A stretch of 64,000 nucleotides of DNA, from the NCBI RefSeq assembly GCF_954871325.1, contig NC_088776.1, positions 14,508,052 through 14,572,051 on the forward strand, written 5' to 3'. Positions 13,701 through 25,534 of the stretch are shown here, piece by piece. The stretch's first letter is position 1; every line of letters starts with the position of its first letter. The notes under the pieces were generated by a model. It was not told the origin of the DNA, ran no database searches, and saw only the letters and a program-made list of their open reading frames with translations. The DNA is from Gordionus sp. m RMFG-2023 (lineage: Eukaryota > Nematomorpha > Gordioida > Chordodea > Parachordodidae). The translations under genes were made by a program, and so were the position numbers.

Positions 13701-16700
13701 TAATCTTAGGAATAATAATTATTAATTTAATCTTTCTGGCTTGTAGTGATGCAAAATAGCTCCATTTGAGCTTATTTTTAAAAACGGTTAACTCAATATT
13801 TTAGACAGAAAAATATTGCTTAAGCCCCGAAATACACCTTTTGCCATCTATGAGAAAAATCTCAAGCTCTTAATATTTTTCTAGATAAATACTAAGTTAG
13901 CCGTTTCTAAAAATCGGCTTAAATAGAGCGATTTTGCATAACTACTGACATGAAAATTTTATTAATAAAAAAGTAATATTAATTGATTGAGCTTGAAAAT
14001 CAAGCAATATTAGAGCAAACACTAAACACAACCCAACTTTATTGGAAAATTTATTGAGCCACTTTTACAACTTCTAAAAATTTAGATACTTTATCAGTTT
14101 GGAAAATGATTGAAAATTTCGATATCCTTTGCACCATCACTGCCTTTTATGAAAACCTATAAAAATGGCTACAAATTTAAATTTAAATGTTAAGATTTCT
14201 GATTTAAACTGCCAAATACCATCTGGGTGCAAGACGAAATGCCAAAAAATACAATAAATCGGACGAAGAGGCTTTACATAAACGAATGCAAAGATAAACA
14301 CCCGAAAAATCCCAATCACTACAGGGTTTAAGTATTACACCATATAATTTATCAAATTATAAATAGTTTGACAGAACAATTATGTATCTATTAGATTTTT
14401 GGATTAAAATATATAAGAAATGACATGTAATAAGCGTCTAATGGAACCCGGTCCAAATGTCAAAAAAAGGAAATTGAAAGAAATATAGGGGGGGGGGGCT
14501 GAATTTGCTTTCGGAACCTAGAAATTTTCAGTTCACCCCTGTTAGTTTGCGTCAGTTGATGGTTTCTATTTTGTTTATTTTTTGTTTCCCGGCTTAGACT
14601 CCTGCGATTCGGCTCGTACCCAAAATCTTAAAAATATTTCGGACAGTGGCCGGTTTTAAAAATATATAAACTTATTTAAAAATAATATATAAATGATATT
14701 CTTCTATCAAAATAAAATGGTAATTAGAATTTAGCTCTGATAAGGACAAAGAAATTGATACTTTTTATTTCATTTACATTTAGAAAAATTTATTTTAATT
14801 CATATAAAATAGAAATTTGAGCTTAAAAATTTATAACAATTTCGGACCATGTCAAAAAAATTTGAGCAGAGTTCTAACCTGATATATTTTTAGTTGTCAT
14901 GTGGAGAGACAATAACTGTAATTTTCTTGTAATTTAAATAATAACGTTTTTTTTTCATTTTTGGTACTAATAAAAATTATATTTAATAAGATTAAAGATA
15001 TTACGGTGATATTTATCAGAAATCTGCAGAGTACCATTTGCATGGCCCGGCCCGGATTTTATATTTCCAGGCCCGGCCGTGCTTTTTAAAAAAAAAAAAT
15101 TTAAAGGCTGGGCCCGGGATTTTTTAAAATATATTATATTTATTTTAGATTTTTATAGCCAATAATGACCATTTCAAATATTTGGTTTTAAAGTATACAG
15201 CCCAGCCCGGGTATATTTAAAATAACTAAAATACGGCCAGACCTAGATTTCCTGGCGGGGTTTAGGGCCTGGTCTGCAGGTTTTTGATATTTATTATTCA
15301 TAATTCGCGGATTTCATTATAATATTAACTTTAAGTAAATTAATATAATTTAAAAAATATTCAAAATTATTGCACAAATTATTGCACAAATTATTTCACA
15401 TGTCAAAATAAGATTATGTTTTTTTTAACTTATAATTGTGCAAATATACTATATGTAATGCTATTAACGTTAGTACATATATGGAACTTATAAAATTTTA
15501 CTACAGTCATTCCAAATAGAACGTTTTTTCAAAGCGGTTTTGAGGCATGATTTCAGCTAATTTTTTATTCATTTCCAAACAAAGGATAATTTTTGTCGAA
15601 TGAATTTTTTTTATGTAATATAATGTTTTTTAAAAAAAAGTTACTATTCGGAATTTCAGATGCTATTTAAATAGTTAATAAAAATCATAACTCAAAAACA
15701 ATTTGAAAAAAAACGTTGTGTTTGGAAATGGCCAAACGCGTTACCGTTGCTACTTAATTTTAAAAATAACAAATATTCACTAATAGCGTAGCTTTCTTTG
15801 ACATTGAACTTTAAAGAACTGTTATTTATTTTATACTATCATATATTGCCTTAAATAATGTTATCATTTTATAATCGAGATTATTAAACTTTGACCTTAA
15901 CTTAGGTAAGGATTCACCTCAATAAAGTTTGCTAATAGAGAATTATGGATATCAGAAAATGCTGTTTCAAAATAAATAACGTGCATACTTTATTAAGAAC
16001 TTAGGTTATAAGCAATAAAAGTGATTTTTTAAATATAATCAATATTAATGTTGACCCAAAATAATAATATTGATTATATTTAAAAAATTTCCAAGTAAAC
16101 AATAATATTAAAATAATTTCTCGTCAACCAATTACCTATACTTTTCGAAGGAATGAGAGATAAAAATATAAGAAATAAAGTACTACCTGGTCATAAGTTC
16201 CCCGGAGAGACATTCGCATTGGTTTTTGTGACATCTGGCGTTTTCGCTATGTAGTACACAATCCGTATCAATCTCGCAATCGAACCCTCTTTTAACAACA
16301 AAACTATCGCTCTGCTGAAGTGATAAAAATTAACAATTTATAAAATTTTGAATTAAATATATAAATATAATTCAATTTAGCCAAATTTAGGATGGGAAGG
16401 AGAGATCATTATATAAAACAGTAATTAAATAATAATATCAATATCACTTAATTATTGACATTTTATTATATGACTTTACCATGCTTCTTTCCTTCCTGTC
16501 CTCCGAAGGGTCTATCATTTCCCTATTGACATCTCCATTAATGACATCGTGAGAAATTGGACTTTCTTCCCTTTTGTGATCTTTTTGATCAGAATTTTTG
16601 GCGTCAATTTTGGCATCAACGTCAGCTTTGGAATCAATTATGTCGTCAGCTTTGGAATCAATTATGTCGTCAGCTTTAGCTAAAGAAGAAGTGGTTTCAA

Positions 16701-19700
16701 TTTTTTCCTCATTGAGTATACTCATAGTTAGGATGGGAGCTGTGCTCATTTTATCAATGGGACCGGGTTTAAATACTACCAAAACCTTTATAATTAATAC
16801 CATATTATGTTTTAGAAAAGCAGTTATGCTAAAATTTTTTAAACTTAATTTTATTTTTGTTTTTGTATAATAAATGTTTAAGAATAAACCTTTGTGCTCA
16901 TTATGCTTCCAAGTTTGTTCCTGGCAACGCAGGCTATCTCTGATCTCTTGATAAGGGCAAAATTTGTCAAGATCAACTTAGGACCAATTTCTTTTATGGG
17001 AGGAATTTATTTTTTGTTTTAAAATTTAAAAATAAATGGCTAACTTTTATCATTTAATGGTAAAATAGAAAAGGGTGAAATTTTAATGCTTTATGAAGAA
17101 TGAGACGCTTTTATAAAACAGTAATATATTTTAGTCGGTTATGATCACACCTTTGCTCCACCATAAAGACGGCTGCCATGAACATCGTAAAAAATTTATT
17201 TGGGAATTTAGAAGCATAATTTAACTTTTGAGGTATGGTGAAAAACAGTCCGGTTCAGATAGTACCAAAAATTATTTCGCGGTTGAATTTTAATCTTCAA
17301 ACAATAAGGAAAATATTTTCTCGATAATTATCTGATCCCATTATAAGATCTGACCTAAAAAACCTTCGATAATTGGGAGAGACAATATGTTCATTAATTA
17401 TATCCTTGAAAATAAAACACTTATTTTATTAACCAAACGTCAATTAGGTATATAGTTGGGAAAACCCTAGTTTTTAGTCTAAAACTATCACCTCAGCCTA
17501 GAGGTTTCTTTAAAAAAAATATATATAACTCAACTTACAAGAGAACGATGATAGATTAAACCGAAGTCAATTTTTAGCCATTGCCCAACTAACTCTAAGA
17601 GAACTAAAAGATGTGACAGGTTTATATAGTTTCTATCTTAGCAAAATAAAATTGAGAACTTCTAAATTATAGGGACCAACAATTTCACTCCTAATAATCT
17701 TTTCTATTGACATGACAAATTAAAAAGTGTTAAAGCTTGATTAAAACCTCATTTATAACTAGTCTTTGGAGTTTCAATATATTATAGCTGGTCCTTAACT
17801 CATTAAACTAACATCAAATATTCTCAAAAAAAAATTGAAAAAAAATATATTATGGATATAGTATAAGCGAAATAGTTCGCTGACGTATATTAATTATATA
17901 ATTACGGTATAAGGATCCGTTCCGTATCCACTCGAAATAAGGTGGGGGTGCCGCAGTTCCCTTGCAATAAAATTCTAATATTTCACCAGGGGACATATCA
18001 TAAATTAAATAATCAGCAGTCTTCTCCGAGTAAGCCTGGCATTGTTAATAAATATAGTAAAATAAAATCCTCGAAAAATTATAAGGTTAGTGGTAAAAAA
18101 AAAATTATTTAGAGAAAATTAAATTTTTTTTACTCAAGATGGACAAGTTAAGATTGTAAAGCGATCGAGTTAGACAGATATTACTGTGTATATAAATTTA
18201 TTTTTTATATTTCAGCGTTTTCAAATTCAAAATACTTTTTGATAATTATTTATCACTTTGAAAAATTCATTTAACATTATTTATCTTTAAAAAAAAATTT
18301 CAGCGTTTTAGATTTATCTTATCAAATGATCCTATTCAGGCGCGTTACCAATGGTGGGGAGAATTTCATCCCCATCGCCAATTTGCCTGTTCTCGTAAAT
18401 ATAATTTTAAGTTAATAAAAATTTCCCATCTACACCCCCCCCTCTTTCCCCAAATAATGTATACAATATACCATTATAAGGAAAAATTTGAAAGAAAATT
18501 TAGGAAAAGTTAATAACTTTTTTAAATAACGACTATAATTCAAAAATTTTTTAAAAAAAGGATTTTAATTAAAAAAATGTGAAAACCTAAAATTATTTTT
18601 GTTAAAATCTAATGTACCCAAAGGCCTACAATAAGTGGTCGTAAATATTACCAATAAAATTTAAGGGGAAAAAATTCATCCAATAGTGCCCCCCCCCCTC
18701 CCTTAGCAAAATCTTGGATACGCCTATTATTCTATTGTATACCATACCATTATGTTATAAAGTAATATGTTACAACACTAAAAATGATAGTAAAACATTT
18801 TAATTTAGAGCCATTAATGATAACTTAAAAATATACTATGTCAGGGATGTGAACCAATATTTTCTTCGTATTTTTAAAATTTTTTAAAAATTTTAAGTTT
18901 TTACATCCATTTTATGGGTAAAAATTTATTATAATAATATAATAGGAGGAATACGTTACTTATTTTGTTTTATATCCATATAGAAAGTTATTGAGACAAA
19001 AATCAAGAAAGGAAAATAAAATCCAATGTTTTTTAGATATTCAATTTTTAAATTAAATTAAATTATAAAATATAAGTAATTATGTAAATATATTAAAGTT
19101 TGTCAAGTTTTGGCATGTTTATTTTGTTTGAAGATTAAATAATATAAAAAATAAAAATGATTATATTAATTTTTTGCTTGTAAATTCTGTTTATATGGAG
19201 TAAAATAAAAATTAATAAATATAAAAAAATTATGTTATTTTATTAATATTGATTTAATATTTCTTTATGTTCTCCAAACCCTGAACCCAAACCCCTTTTA
19301 AAATTTTAACTTTAAGCCCGGACACTGTTTTTATGTCAAAGGGTTCACATCCCTGCTATATGCCATGAATTTAGTATTACTTTGTTAGCTGTAATTTCGA
19401 CTGTTCTTGGAGATGACATCATTCTGAGTACGGCTCGAACCTTGTTATCGGTTATAGTGAATGGCATGTAGAGAGATTTCCATTCACACCTAAAATATAA
19501 TTGTAAAAAATATTTTAAACATCTAATTGTCGAAGTTGGGACATGAGCCGGAACTTGAACTAGATGAATAGAGAAGATGGAATTTAGTGACAGAGTGAAA
19601 TTATAAAGATACCTCTAATGTAAATTATATTAGGAATCGAACAATTATATTTTTTTTCTTCTTTAACAAAAGCATCGGCATAATCGTAGGGGGGGGGATT

Positions 19701-22700
19701 AGTTAATTTTAAAAATCTACTCCCTCCCCCTCCTCCCTAGAAAACCCCAGTACGCCTAGGAAGCAGAAAAGCTTTTTCAAGTCTTATGCCAAACGAATCG
19801 TATTAAACATAAGCACTTTGTTATACTAAATATATTCTAATTATTATTAAACCTACTCTTCGTGTTCTAAAATAAAAGAATTAGTAATATCTTACGTTAC
19901 GATTGCGTTGTCAAAACTTTCGTCCAAATTAATATCGGTCGTAAGGTAGAATGTATCATCGGATGTCCATCGTAAATCCTGCAACGATTCGTCCATCAAT
20001 ACTTTTGAACTTGGGGTCTTGTTAGTCCAATTCGCATACATATTTACTCTTAGGTTATATAGATTTATAAAATCCGTGCTTTATGTCTAAGTAAGGAGTG
20101 TACATTTCTCAAGCAAAATGAAGAATATCATTGAAAAAAAGTAAAATATCATCTTGGGATTGAGATACAATAAAATCAGAGGGAAGAAAAAAGATCTATA
20201 ATTGTTTTTAGGTTTCGGAAAATATATAAAACGGTTCGATTATTATAATTATTATATTAACAAATAAGAATTGAAATTATAAGAACAGGCAAGGCAATAT
20301 TTATACTATTATACCAATACCAACATAGAGATTTTATACTGAAAACAATTTTAAAGGGAAAAAATTCTTCCATCTTTAGCCCTCTATTGCGTACTTCATA
20401 TTTGAATACACATACCATAAAATAGGTATAAATTTTTCTACAGTTTAATCAGCTATCAATATAAAAATTCTAAAATACGTAGTTTACAACTTTCTAATAG
20501 ATGGCTTTTTTCCATTTTATAAATCATATCATTTCTCTTGTACAAATTTTTTAGAAACAGGAAATTAAGAATCCTATTAATTAAAGGTAAAAGTAATATT
20601 TTATATATAAACATATTGTTATATACAATAATAGTGTTTTAAATTTAAGTTTTAAGGTACGTGTACCCAGATATATAATGCGCACAAATGCAATATGAGG
20701 GCTTTTTGATTATTTTTTTTATGTTATTAAATGTTCTTTATTTGTTGTCTATAGCCAAAATGTACTGTATTACAGAAGATAGTTCTGATTCTAACCTTAG
20801 TGGTTCACCAGATGAGGAAATTCTTGATTCAAATTCAGCAGATGTTTATTCTAGCGGAAATGTTTGTACCAAATATGGTGCATTATGTTTTACTAAAAAA
20901 ACGATTGTTTTAAATTATTTCATGAAAATTATATAAATTTGTTTTATTACATTATTTATCAAATAATATAATTATATGTCTTTATTTTGTAATAGGTTTG
21001 AAATTGAAAAAATATGATACTTTTTACACGTATTGTGTATTTAAATGCACACACTGATTTTTTTTACGGTTAAAAAAAAAATTTATTTTAAAATTATTTT
21101 GAGTTTATTAAGGGCCCTTTAAAGACAAAAATAAGTTTTTTTTAAAAATAATATCATTTATTGATATGTCGCGTAATAGAGGGTTAGAATCCTCTTAGAC
21201 AAAATTCCTTCATTGTTTTATCTATATAAACAAAATGGTATCTTAGGATTTCACAATATAATATATAAAAATATTTATATCGTGTTTTTAGAGATTCGCC
21301 CTAATGTAAATATTTTCATATGATTAAATCATTAACACATCTAATAGTCTTTTTAAAATTCCTGATTTCAATAGGGGTGAACGGGGCGGGGCTAGTTGAA
21401 TTCTTCCCATTTATATTTATCAGTGATAAAAAAATTTCCACCTGATATAGATCTTAATAGTGCATCTTTACTAAAAATATTTTGAAATAATAAACTATTA
21501 AGGTATTTTATATAAAACATAAAATTTTCATGTCAAATTTGGGAAATTTTTTATATGACAAGATTTTAATTTTGTATTAAAACATGTAATAAATTTTAGA
21601 GCAACGTTTGAACTCTTTTTTATAATTTGCGAAAATTTGACAAACATTTATGATGTCTAGATATTATTTTAATCATAATTAGTAAAGCTAGTGCTAATGA
21701 GGCTTGTGAAATCTGGGCATTTCAAAAATTTTAATTTCATCTTTGATTATTTTCTAGGTTACTTATAAAACATTTCATGAAATATCATAAAAAATGCAAA
21801 AACCAATTTATATGCTTTCTTGTTAGTAAAATTATCAAAATTATGTAATTTTATATTTGAGCTAAATATTTTTGTATTTAGTTAAAAATATTAAAATTAA
21901 TCTATAAATATCAATCTAAATTTTTAAAAATCACATTTTTATTTATTATAAAGCAGGAAATTATATGATTTTAGAAGCCTCACAAAGTGGTTTGACTACC
22001 ACAGTTGGGACTTGTTGGGTAAGACGCAACACTTTTAACAAATTGTGGTAGTGCTCACTAGAGGTCTGCAAGAACCAGTAATACCCATCCGCCAGCCTAC
22101 TGTTTAAAAAATTTAAACCCGCTCCCCAGCCCGCCAATGTTTATTTTAATTCACGCGTCTGCCCATTTATCTAAAAATATTGTTCCCATCCACCTGCCCA
22201 ATGTAAAAATTATTTTAATGGCTGGTTTGGCTCTTTAATAACTTAATTTTAATGTATGTTCTATTTTTAATTAAACATTATAATGTACAATATTATGAAA
22301 TAAAATATCTGTTTTGCTTATTTCGATAGAAAAATACTTAAAATTCACCAGCCCATTATTTATAAATATTTTTAACCCGCCCGCCCACCTGAAGAATGAG
22401 CGTGATTGAGTGAGCAGGCTAAAAACCTGCCAATTGCAGATCTCTAGTGCTCACTAATAATATAGTTCGATATATAATATTACCCAGGATATATAAACGA
22501 TTTTAAAAAAATTTAGTCCCGGTCTCCCCTAAGTAACGTCCTTCGATAATGGATCCCAGAACAGGTTTTAATTTATAATAGATTTAAATGATAATAAATT
22601 ATGGCCATAAATAGAGGTCTGGCCTTGAGAGTTTAATTTCAGAATTGAGCTTAAGTGTAAATAATCCCTACCTAATCTCGGGAAACACTTTTCCTACCAT

Positions 22701-25534
22701 ACACCCAATCTTTTTATTGCCACCCGTTCCGTCAAATATAATAACTCTCATTCCTTCGGCGTTTTCATCTTCCGTCGATTCACCAGCTATATCTCTTAAC
22801 TCATCTTCGCCTTGCAGGTATATCGAAAATATGGCTGGGTTTTGAGGCCTTTCGTGGATAACCACATGTACGCCCTTGCCAAAAAATAATAATTAGAATT
22901 CATTATTGAAGAGTAGATGATTGGTCTATTTTTTTATATTCTTAATTAATAATCTTAGAATGGAATTAAATTATATTTATTAAACTATTTTAAAAATTAT
23001 GATCATATAACATGATTTCTTAAAATGACCAATAATAACTTTACTATATTATACCAATGGCATAGCTAGGAGGAAACCCGCCTAAATCAATAAAGTGACG
23101 TTCTTACGCATAAAAATAATAATGTACGCGATGCCGTTGAAAAATATTTTTAAAAACTTCTCTAAGATAATTGTAAGTAAGGAGGGGGGGGGGGGATTTG
23201 GATGGTCATTTTGAGAAGCTAAATCACTTTATCATTAGGATTGATTTTATAATGGCAACAAGATTTAAGGGGAAATTAAGTTCTTTATATGAGCTAAAAT
23301 AATTAAACTTTAAAAATAGGAATGACATAATAATATCTACTCTCAATGGGGCAGATGGCATGGAGTGCCACAGGTTTTATGTATAAAATAATTTTAACTT
23401 GCTGACTGCGATGCGGACATAAACAAGTCCCCTCTCTAGAGTCAGATTTAGAAGTGTGATAATCCGAAAAATCACAAAAATAGATTCCTCCTTGTTCTTC
23501 CAAATTCATAGCTCTGAACCCAAATTTAATAAAGGCGGTCTGACCAACTGTAATTAACGCGATTGACCAACTTTTCAACAGAAACAAAATTATAATTAAG
23601 GTATATAAGGATTAATAAAGTAAAATATAATAAAAACAATATAATAATTATTAAATAAAGTTAGCTTAAGAGCCATCAAATGTTTTTAGTGACTGGAAAT
23701 TCCTACTTTTTAGGTACTTAACAAGCTACCCTGACTTTGTAATGTCCCACCTTTTAGAATTTACATCAAGATATTTGTAAGATAAATCATAACTATAAAA
23801 TATTCAAAATTATATATGATGATATATAAAAGGTTGATTTCAATTCGTTCTTAAGATCGAAATTTATCCCAATCAAAATTTATAAAATACTATAGATTAG
23901 TGGGGATTCTTAGACTTATCTTAGCTATTACTGCCATTTAAAATTACATGATATATAACCTTATCTTTGCAATTGACTGTTCCTTAATATTTTATATCAT
24001 TATTTGTATAATAACTAAAAATTGGGGGTATTAGTCTAGTTGGGTAATGGCTAAAAGTCGGTTAATTCCGCTTAATCTAGATGAATGTTCAGAAGAAAAT
24101 CGGCTAAGCATTTTAAGACGTGAGTTATTTCTGCTCTCTTCAAAGCTGAGTTATATTTTTTTTAAACCTAAGGTTACGGTGTGATATTGATTAAAAACTA
24201 AGTGCGCCGTTTTTTAGCCGGCCTAAAAGCGGGTATAAATAGAGCAATTACCCAGTGTTTGAGGTACCATTTAAAAAGCGAAAAGGTGGGGACTTAAACC
24301 CGTTAAAACATGAAAAATATAAAGAGATATTTCTTAGCGTCTCAATTTTCTTAGAAAATAAAAATTTATTATGATGAGGTGAGAAAGAGAATTATTAGAG
24401 TTTATGACAACTTATCAATTGTTTCGTATAGGGTAAAAGTGTCTTATATTTTCACAAAAATTTTAACAACTAGATAAAAGCTTTCTAACAGGATAGCTAT
24501 TGGCCCCAAAGAATTTATTCTCTTGGTTGAAATCTAATTGGGGTAACATCGATGACAGAGTTAAATTATCTCAAAGTTTAATGGGCAATGTTTACTACCT
24601 AAATATAAAAATCTGTTATTTTTTTTATAGATTTTATTTGAAGTATATTATAACCAGTAAATTTTAAAAAAATTGTTTAGTTTGTTTTATGATTGTAGTC
24701 CGAATTGTCATCTTAACTCAAGGTAACAGTAAAGAGCGTTAAATAAAGACCATCTATGAAATATTCAAAATTTATTATTGATTTATTTAACTAAGTAACA
24801 TATTATAATAATAATCTCCATTATTATTTCTAATAAAATTACGCAATTTATTACAATAAACATATTTACCCTAAAAATCTTTCAATCCAAGAGTTGTTGG
24901 TGAAGGAAGTATCATTATCGTAATGATGATAATTCATGGTCAAAATGTTATCCACCGTATTTGACAGGTCATTATCACCCGTTACGGCTAATCTCAAGAC
25001 GCTAAGCTTCTGTAAACAATTCTGATTACCGGAGCTACCATCTGCTGGGCATGGTAAAACTTTATTCGTAACTGTTGCATCCTCATCATCGGTTTCATCC
25101 ATATGAGTAGAATCTCTCCATATTTTATCAGGAGGTAATACGTTTTTTTCAGGAACTGTGCACTCGAACACCACTTGATCATTCATTAGCACATGATAAC
25201 GACTCACCGAAAACTTGTTGACATGTTTGGCATGATCTTTCTTGTAAAGACTGAGTTTAATCTTAGATGTTGAGACAGGACATCCCGAACATAAATTCAT
25301 GGTAGATACCTGTTCTGATTCCTCCTCGTTATCCCCAGGTGTTTGAGATAAAGAATCCCTAGCATCGTCTGAATCCCTTCTATAGGATTCTAGATTATCA
25401 TATTGAAATGATGAATAATCTTGAGTCACAACTACATATACATTAAATTTGAGGGTTATTATAAGCGAGCTCCATATTAGGAAGTACCAATTGAGATGAC
25501 GAATCGATAGTTGGTATGGGATAAGGTATATCAT
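7784..25534 (-). CDS. Type I membrane protein: three Ig domains, EB-like cysteine module, one TM helix
   Basis: Eleven exons: 25534..24870, 23570..23399, 22874..22672, 20048..19896, 19489..19381, 18035..17906, 16990..16890, 16785..16480, 16314..16187, 13462..13290, 7866..7784. All junctions are GT-AG, phases agree throughout, and the total is 2223 nt (740 aa plus stop). There is a hydrophobic N-terminus (residues 16-37). Ig1 is divergent (C125, W139, C254). Ig2 has C337, W354, C399. Ig3 is canonical (C458, FEWIRNG at W470, IACVARNKLG at C498). An acidic Lys/Asp linker (512-613) with a tandem repeat follows, then a six-cysteine EB/EGF-like module (C626, 632, 641, 646, 648, 657), a TM helix about 676-696, and a 44-residue basic/Ser/Thr tail. 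The role is probably cell-surface adhesion or recognition (inference). I do not recognise an orthologue. The last exon, 5.4 kb from the TM exon, rests on phase and an open frame only. Confidence 0.78.
10310..12049 (+). mobile_element. hAT element nested in another hAT, 8 bp TSD
   Basis: The left end is CATTGGCGTACGCAG and the right end, inverted, CAGGCGCGTACGCAG. Each end is followed inward by a G/C-run of nine or more bases. The flanks are GCTATTTT and GCTATATT (7 of 8). Plus-strand decayed coding sequence from about 10.6 to 11.35 kb includes a TNERTFSFLRRI-like hAT C-terminal motif near 11320. It inserted just after the C-terminal coding part of the older hAT. Confidence 0.75.
11372..11574. 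mobile_element. Short CAGAGGT-type MITE (copy A)
   Basis: It starts CAGAGGTACCATTTGCAGG and ends, inverted, CACAGACTTGCAGGCCC. The core 'AATGG.GATTTCAAATATTT' is shared with copies at 15027 and 47002. GC-rich ends enclose an AT-rich centre. It is non-coding and inserted within the hAT at 10310..12049. Confidence 0.6.
13744..13944. mobile_element. hAT-type hairpin MITE
   Basis: The ends are TAGTGATGCAAAAT and, inverted, TAGTTATGCAAAAT. The flanks CTGGCTTG and CTGACATG agree at 6 of 8 positions, consistent with an 8 bp duplication. The interior folds on itself and is non-coding. It lies in an intron of the Ig-receptor gene. Confidence 0.65.
15027..15282. mobile_element. Short CAGAGGT-type MITE (copy B)
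   Basis: It starts CAGAGTACCATTTGCATGG, carries the same core as copies A and C (TTCAAATATTTGGTTTTAAA) and ends near CTGGTCTGCAGG. It is non-coding and lies in an intron of the Ig-receptor gene. Confidence 0.6.
16621..16668 (-). repeat. 24 bp in-frame tandem repeat in Ig-receptor exon 8
   Basis: Two exact copies of a 24 bp unit plus a partial third encode repeated DDIIDSKA octapeptides in the acidic linker between Ig3 and the cysteine module. The unit length keeps the reading frame. Confidence 0.85.
17453..17591. mobile_element. Small TAGTTGGG-ended MITE
   Basis: The ends are TAGTTGGG and CCCAACTA, with TTTTTAGCCATT beside the right end. A longer relative is at 24037..24257. It is non-coding, in an intron of the Ig-receptor gene. 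Confidence 0.5.
18337..18728. mobile_element. hAT-type MITE with C-tract ends
   Basis: The left end is CAGGCGCGTTACC and the right end CAAAATCTTGGATACGCC. The flanks ATCCTATT and ATTCTATT agree at 7 of 8. C-runs of nine and ten bases lie inside. It is related to 2255..2592. The exact right boundary is uncertain by about 2 bp. Confidence 0.6.
18842..19355. mobile_element. Non-autonomous hAT element, CAGGGATGTGAACC ends
   Basis: It starts CAGGGATGTGAACC and ends GGGTTCACATCCCTG, the same termini as the hAT at 52860..55001. The 514 bp interior is AT-rich and non-coding, so it is probably mobilised by that family's transposase. The flanks TACTATGT and CTATATGC agree only partly. It lies in an Ig-receptor intron. 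Confidence 0.75.
20688..20936 (+). other. Short unrecognised ORF in an Ig-receptor intron
   Basis: An 82-codon frame has a hydrophobic start and a Ser/Asp-rich middle (ITEDSSDSNLSGSPDEEILD), then degenerates. An acidic, serine-rich start of this kind is seen in some transposases (for example piggyBac), but no domain is visible. It may be the 5' stub of an internally deleted transposon of about 400 bp (20.65-21.06 kb). It is antisense to the surrounding gene. Confidence 0.3.
21373..22530. mobile_element. AGGGG-ended MITE-like element carrying a nested hAT MITE
   Basis: The right end GTCCCGGTCTCCCCT and a mutated left end AGGGGTGAACGGGGCGGGG match the termini of the element at 549..1468. The interior is non-coding except for an inserted 388 bp MITE at 22059..22446. 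It lies in an intron of the Ig-receptor gene. Confidence 0.6.
22059..22446. mobile_element. hAT MITE with perfect 8 bp TSD
   Basis: The ends are TAGAGGTCTGCAA and TTGCAGATCTCTA, flanked on both sides by GTGCTCAC (22051..22058 and 22447..22454). The termini match the coding hAT remnant at 4500..5669. The identical duplication suggests a younger insertion than its 21373..22530 host. Confidence 0.85.
24037..24257. mobile_element. Hairpin MITE, TAGTTGGGTAAT ends
   Basis: The left end TAGTTGGGTAATGGC pairs with GAGCAATTACCCAGTG on the right. The interior is partly self-complementary and non-coding. It lies between exons 1 and 2 of the Ig-receptor gene and is related to 17453..17591. Confidence 0.5.

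Noticed and set aside
14137-14319. Minus-strand ORF as an extra Ig-receptor exon
   Set aside because: No domain signal, and exons 9 and 10 already join in phase without it.
23341-23398. Longer exon 2 of the Ig receptor using the GTAGAT donor
   Set aside because: It breaks the phase with exon 3, whereas the CAA|GTTAAA donor keeps it and completes the Ig G strand (GVHVVIHERP).
24994-25182. Second minus-strand frame in Ig-receptor exon 1
   Set aside because: It overlaps the longer frame that holds the Ig motifs and splice-consistent end.
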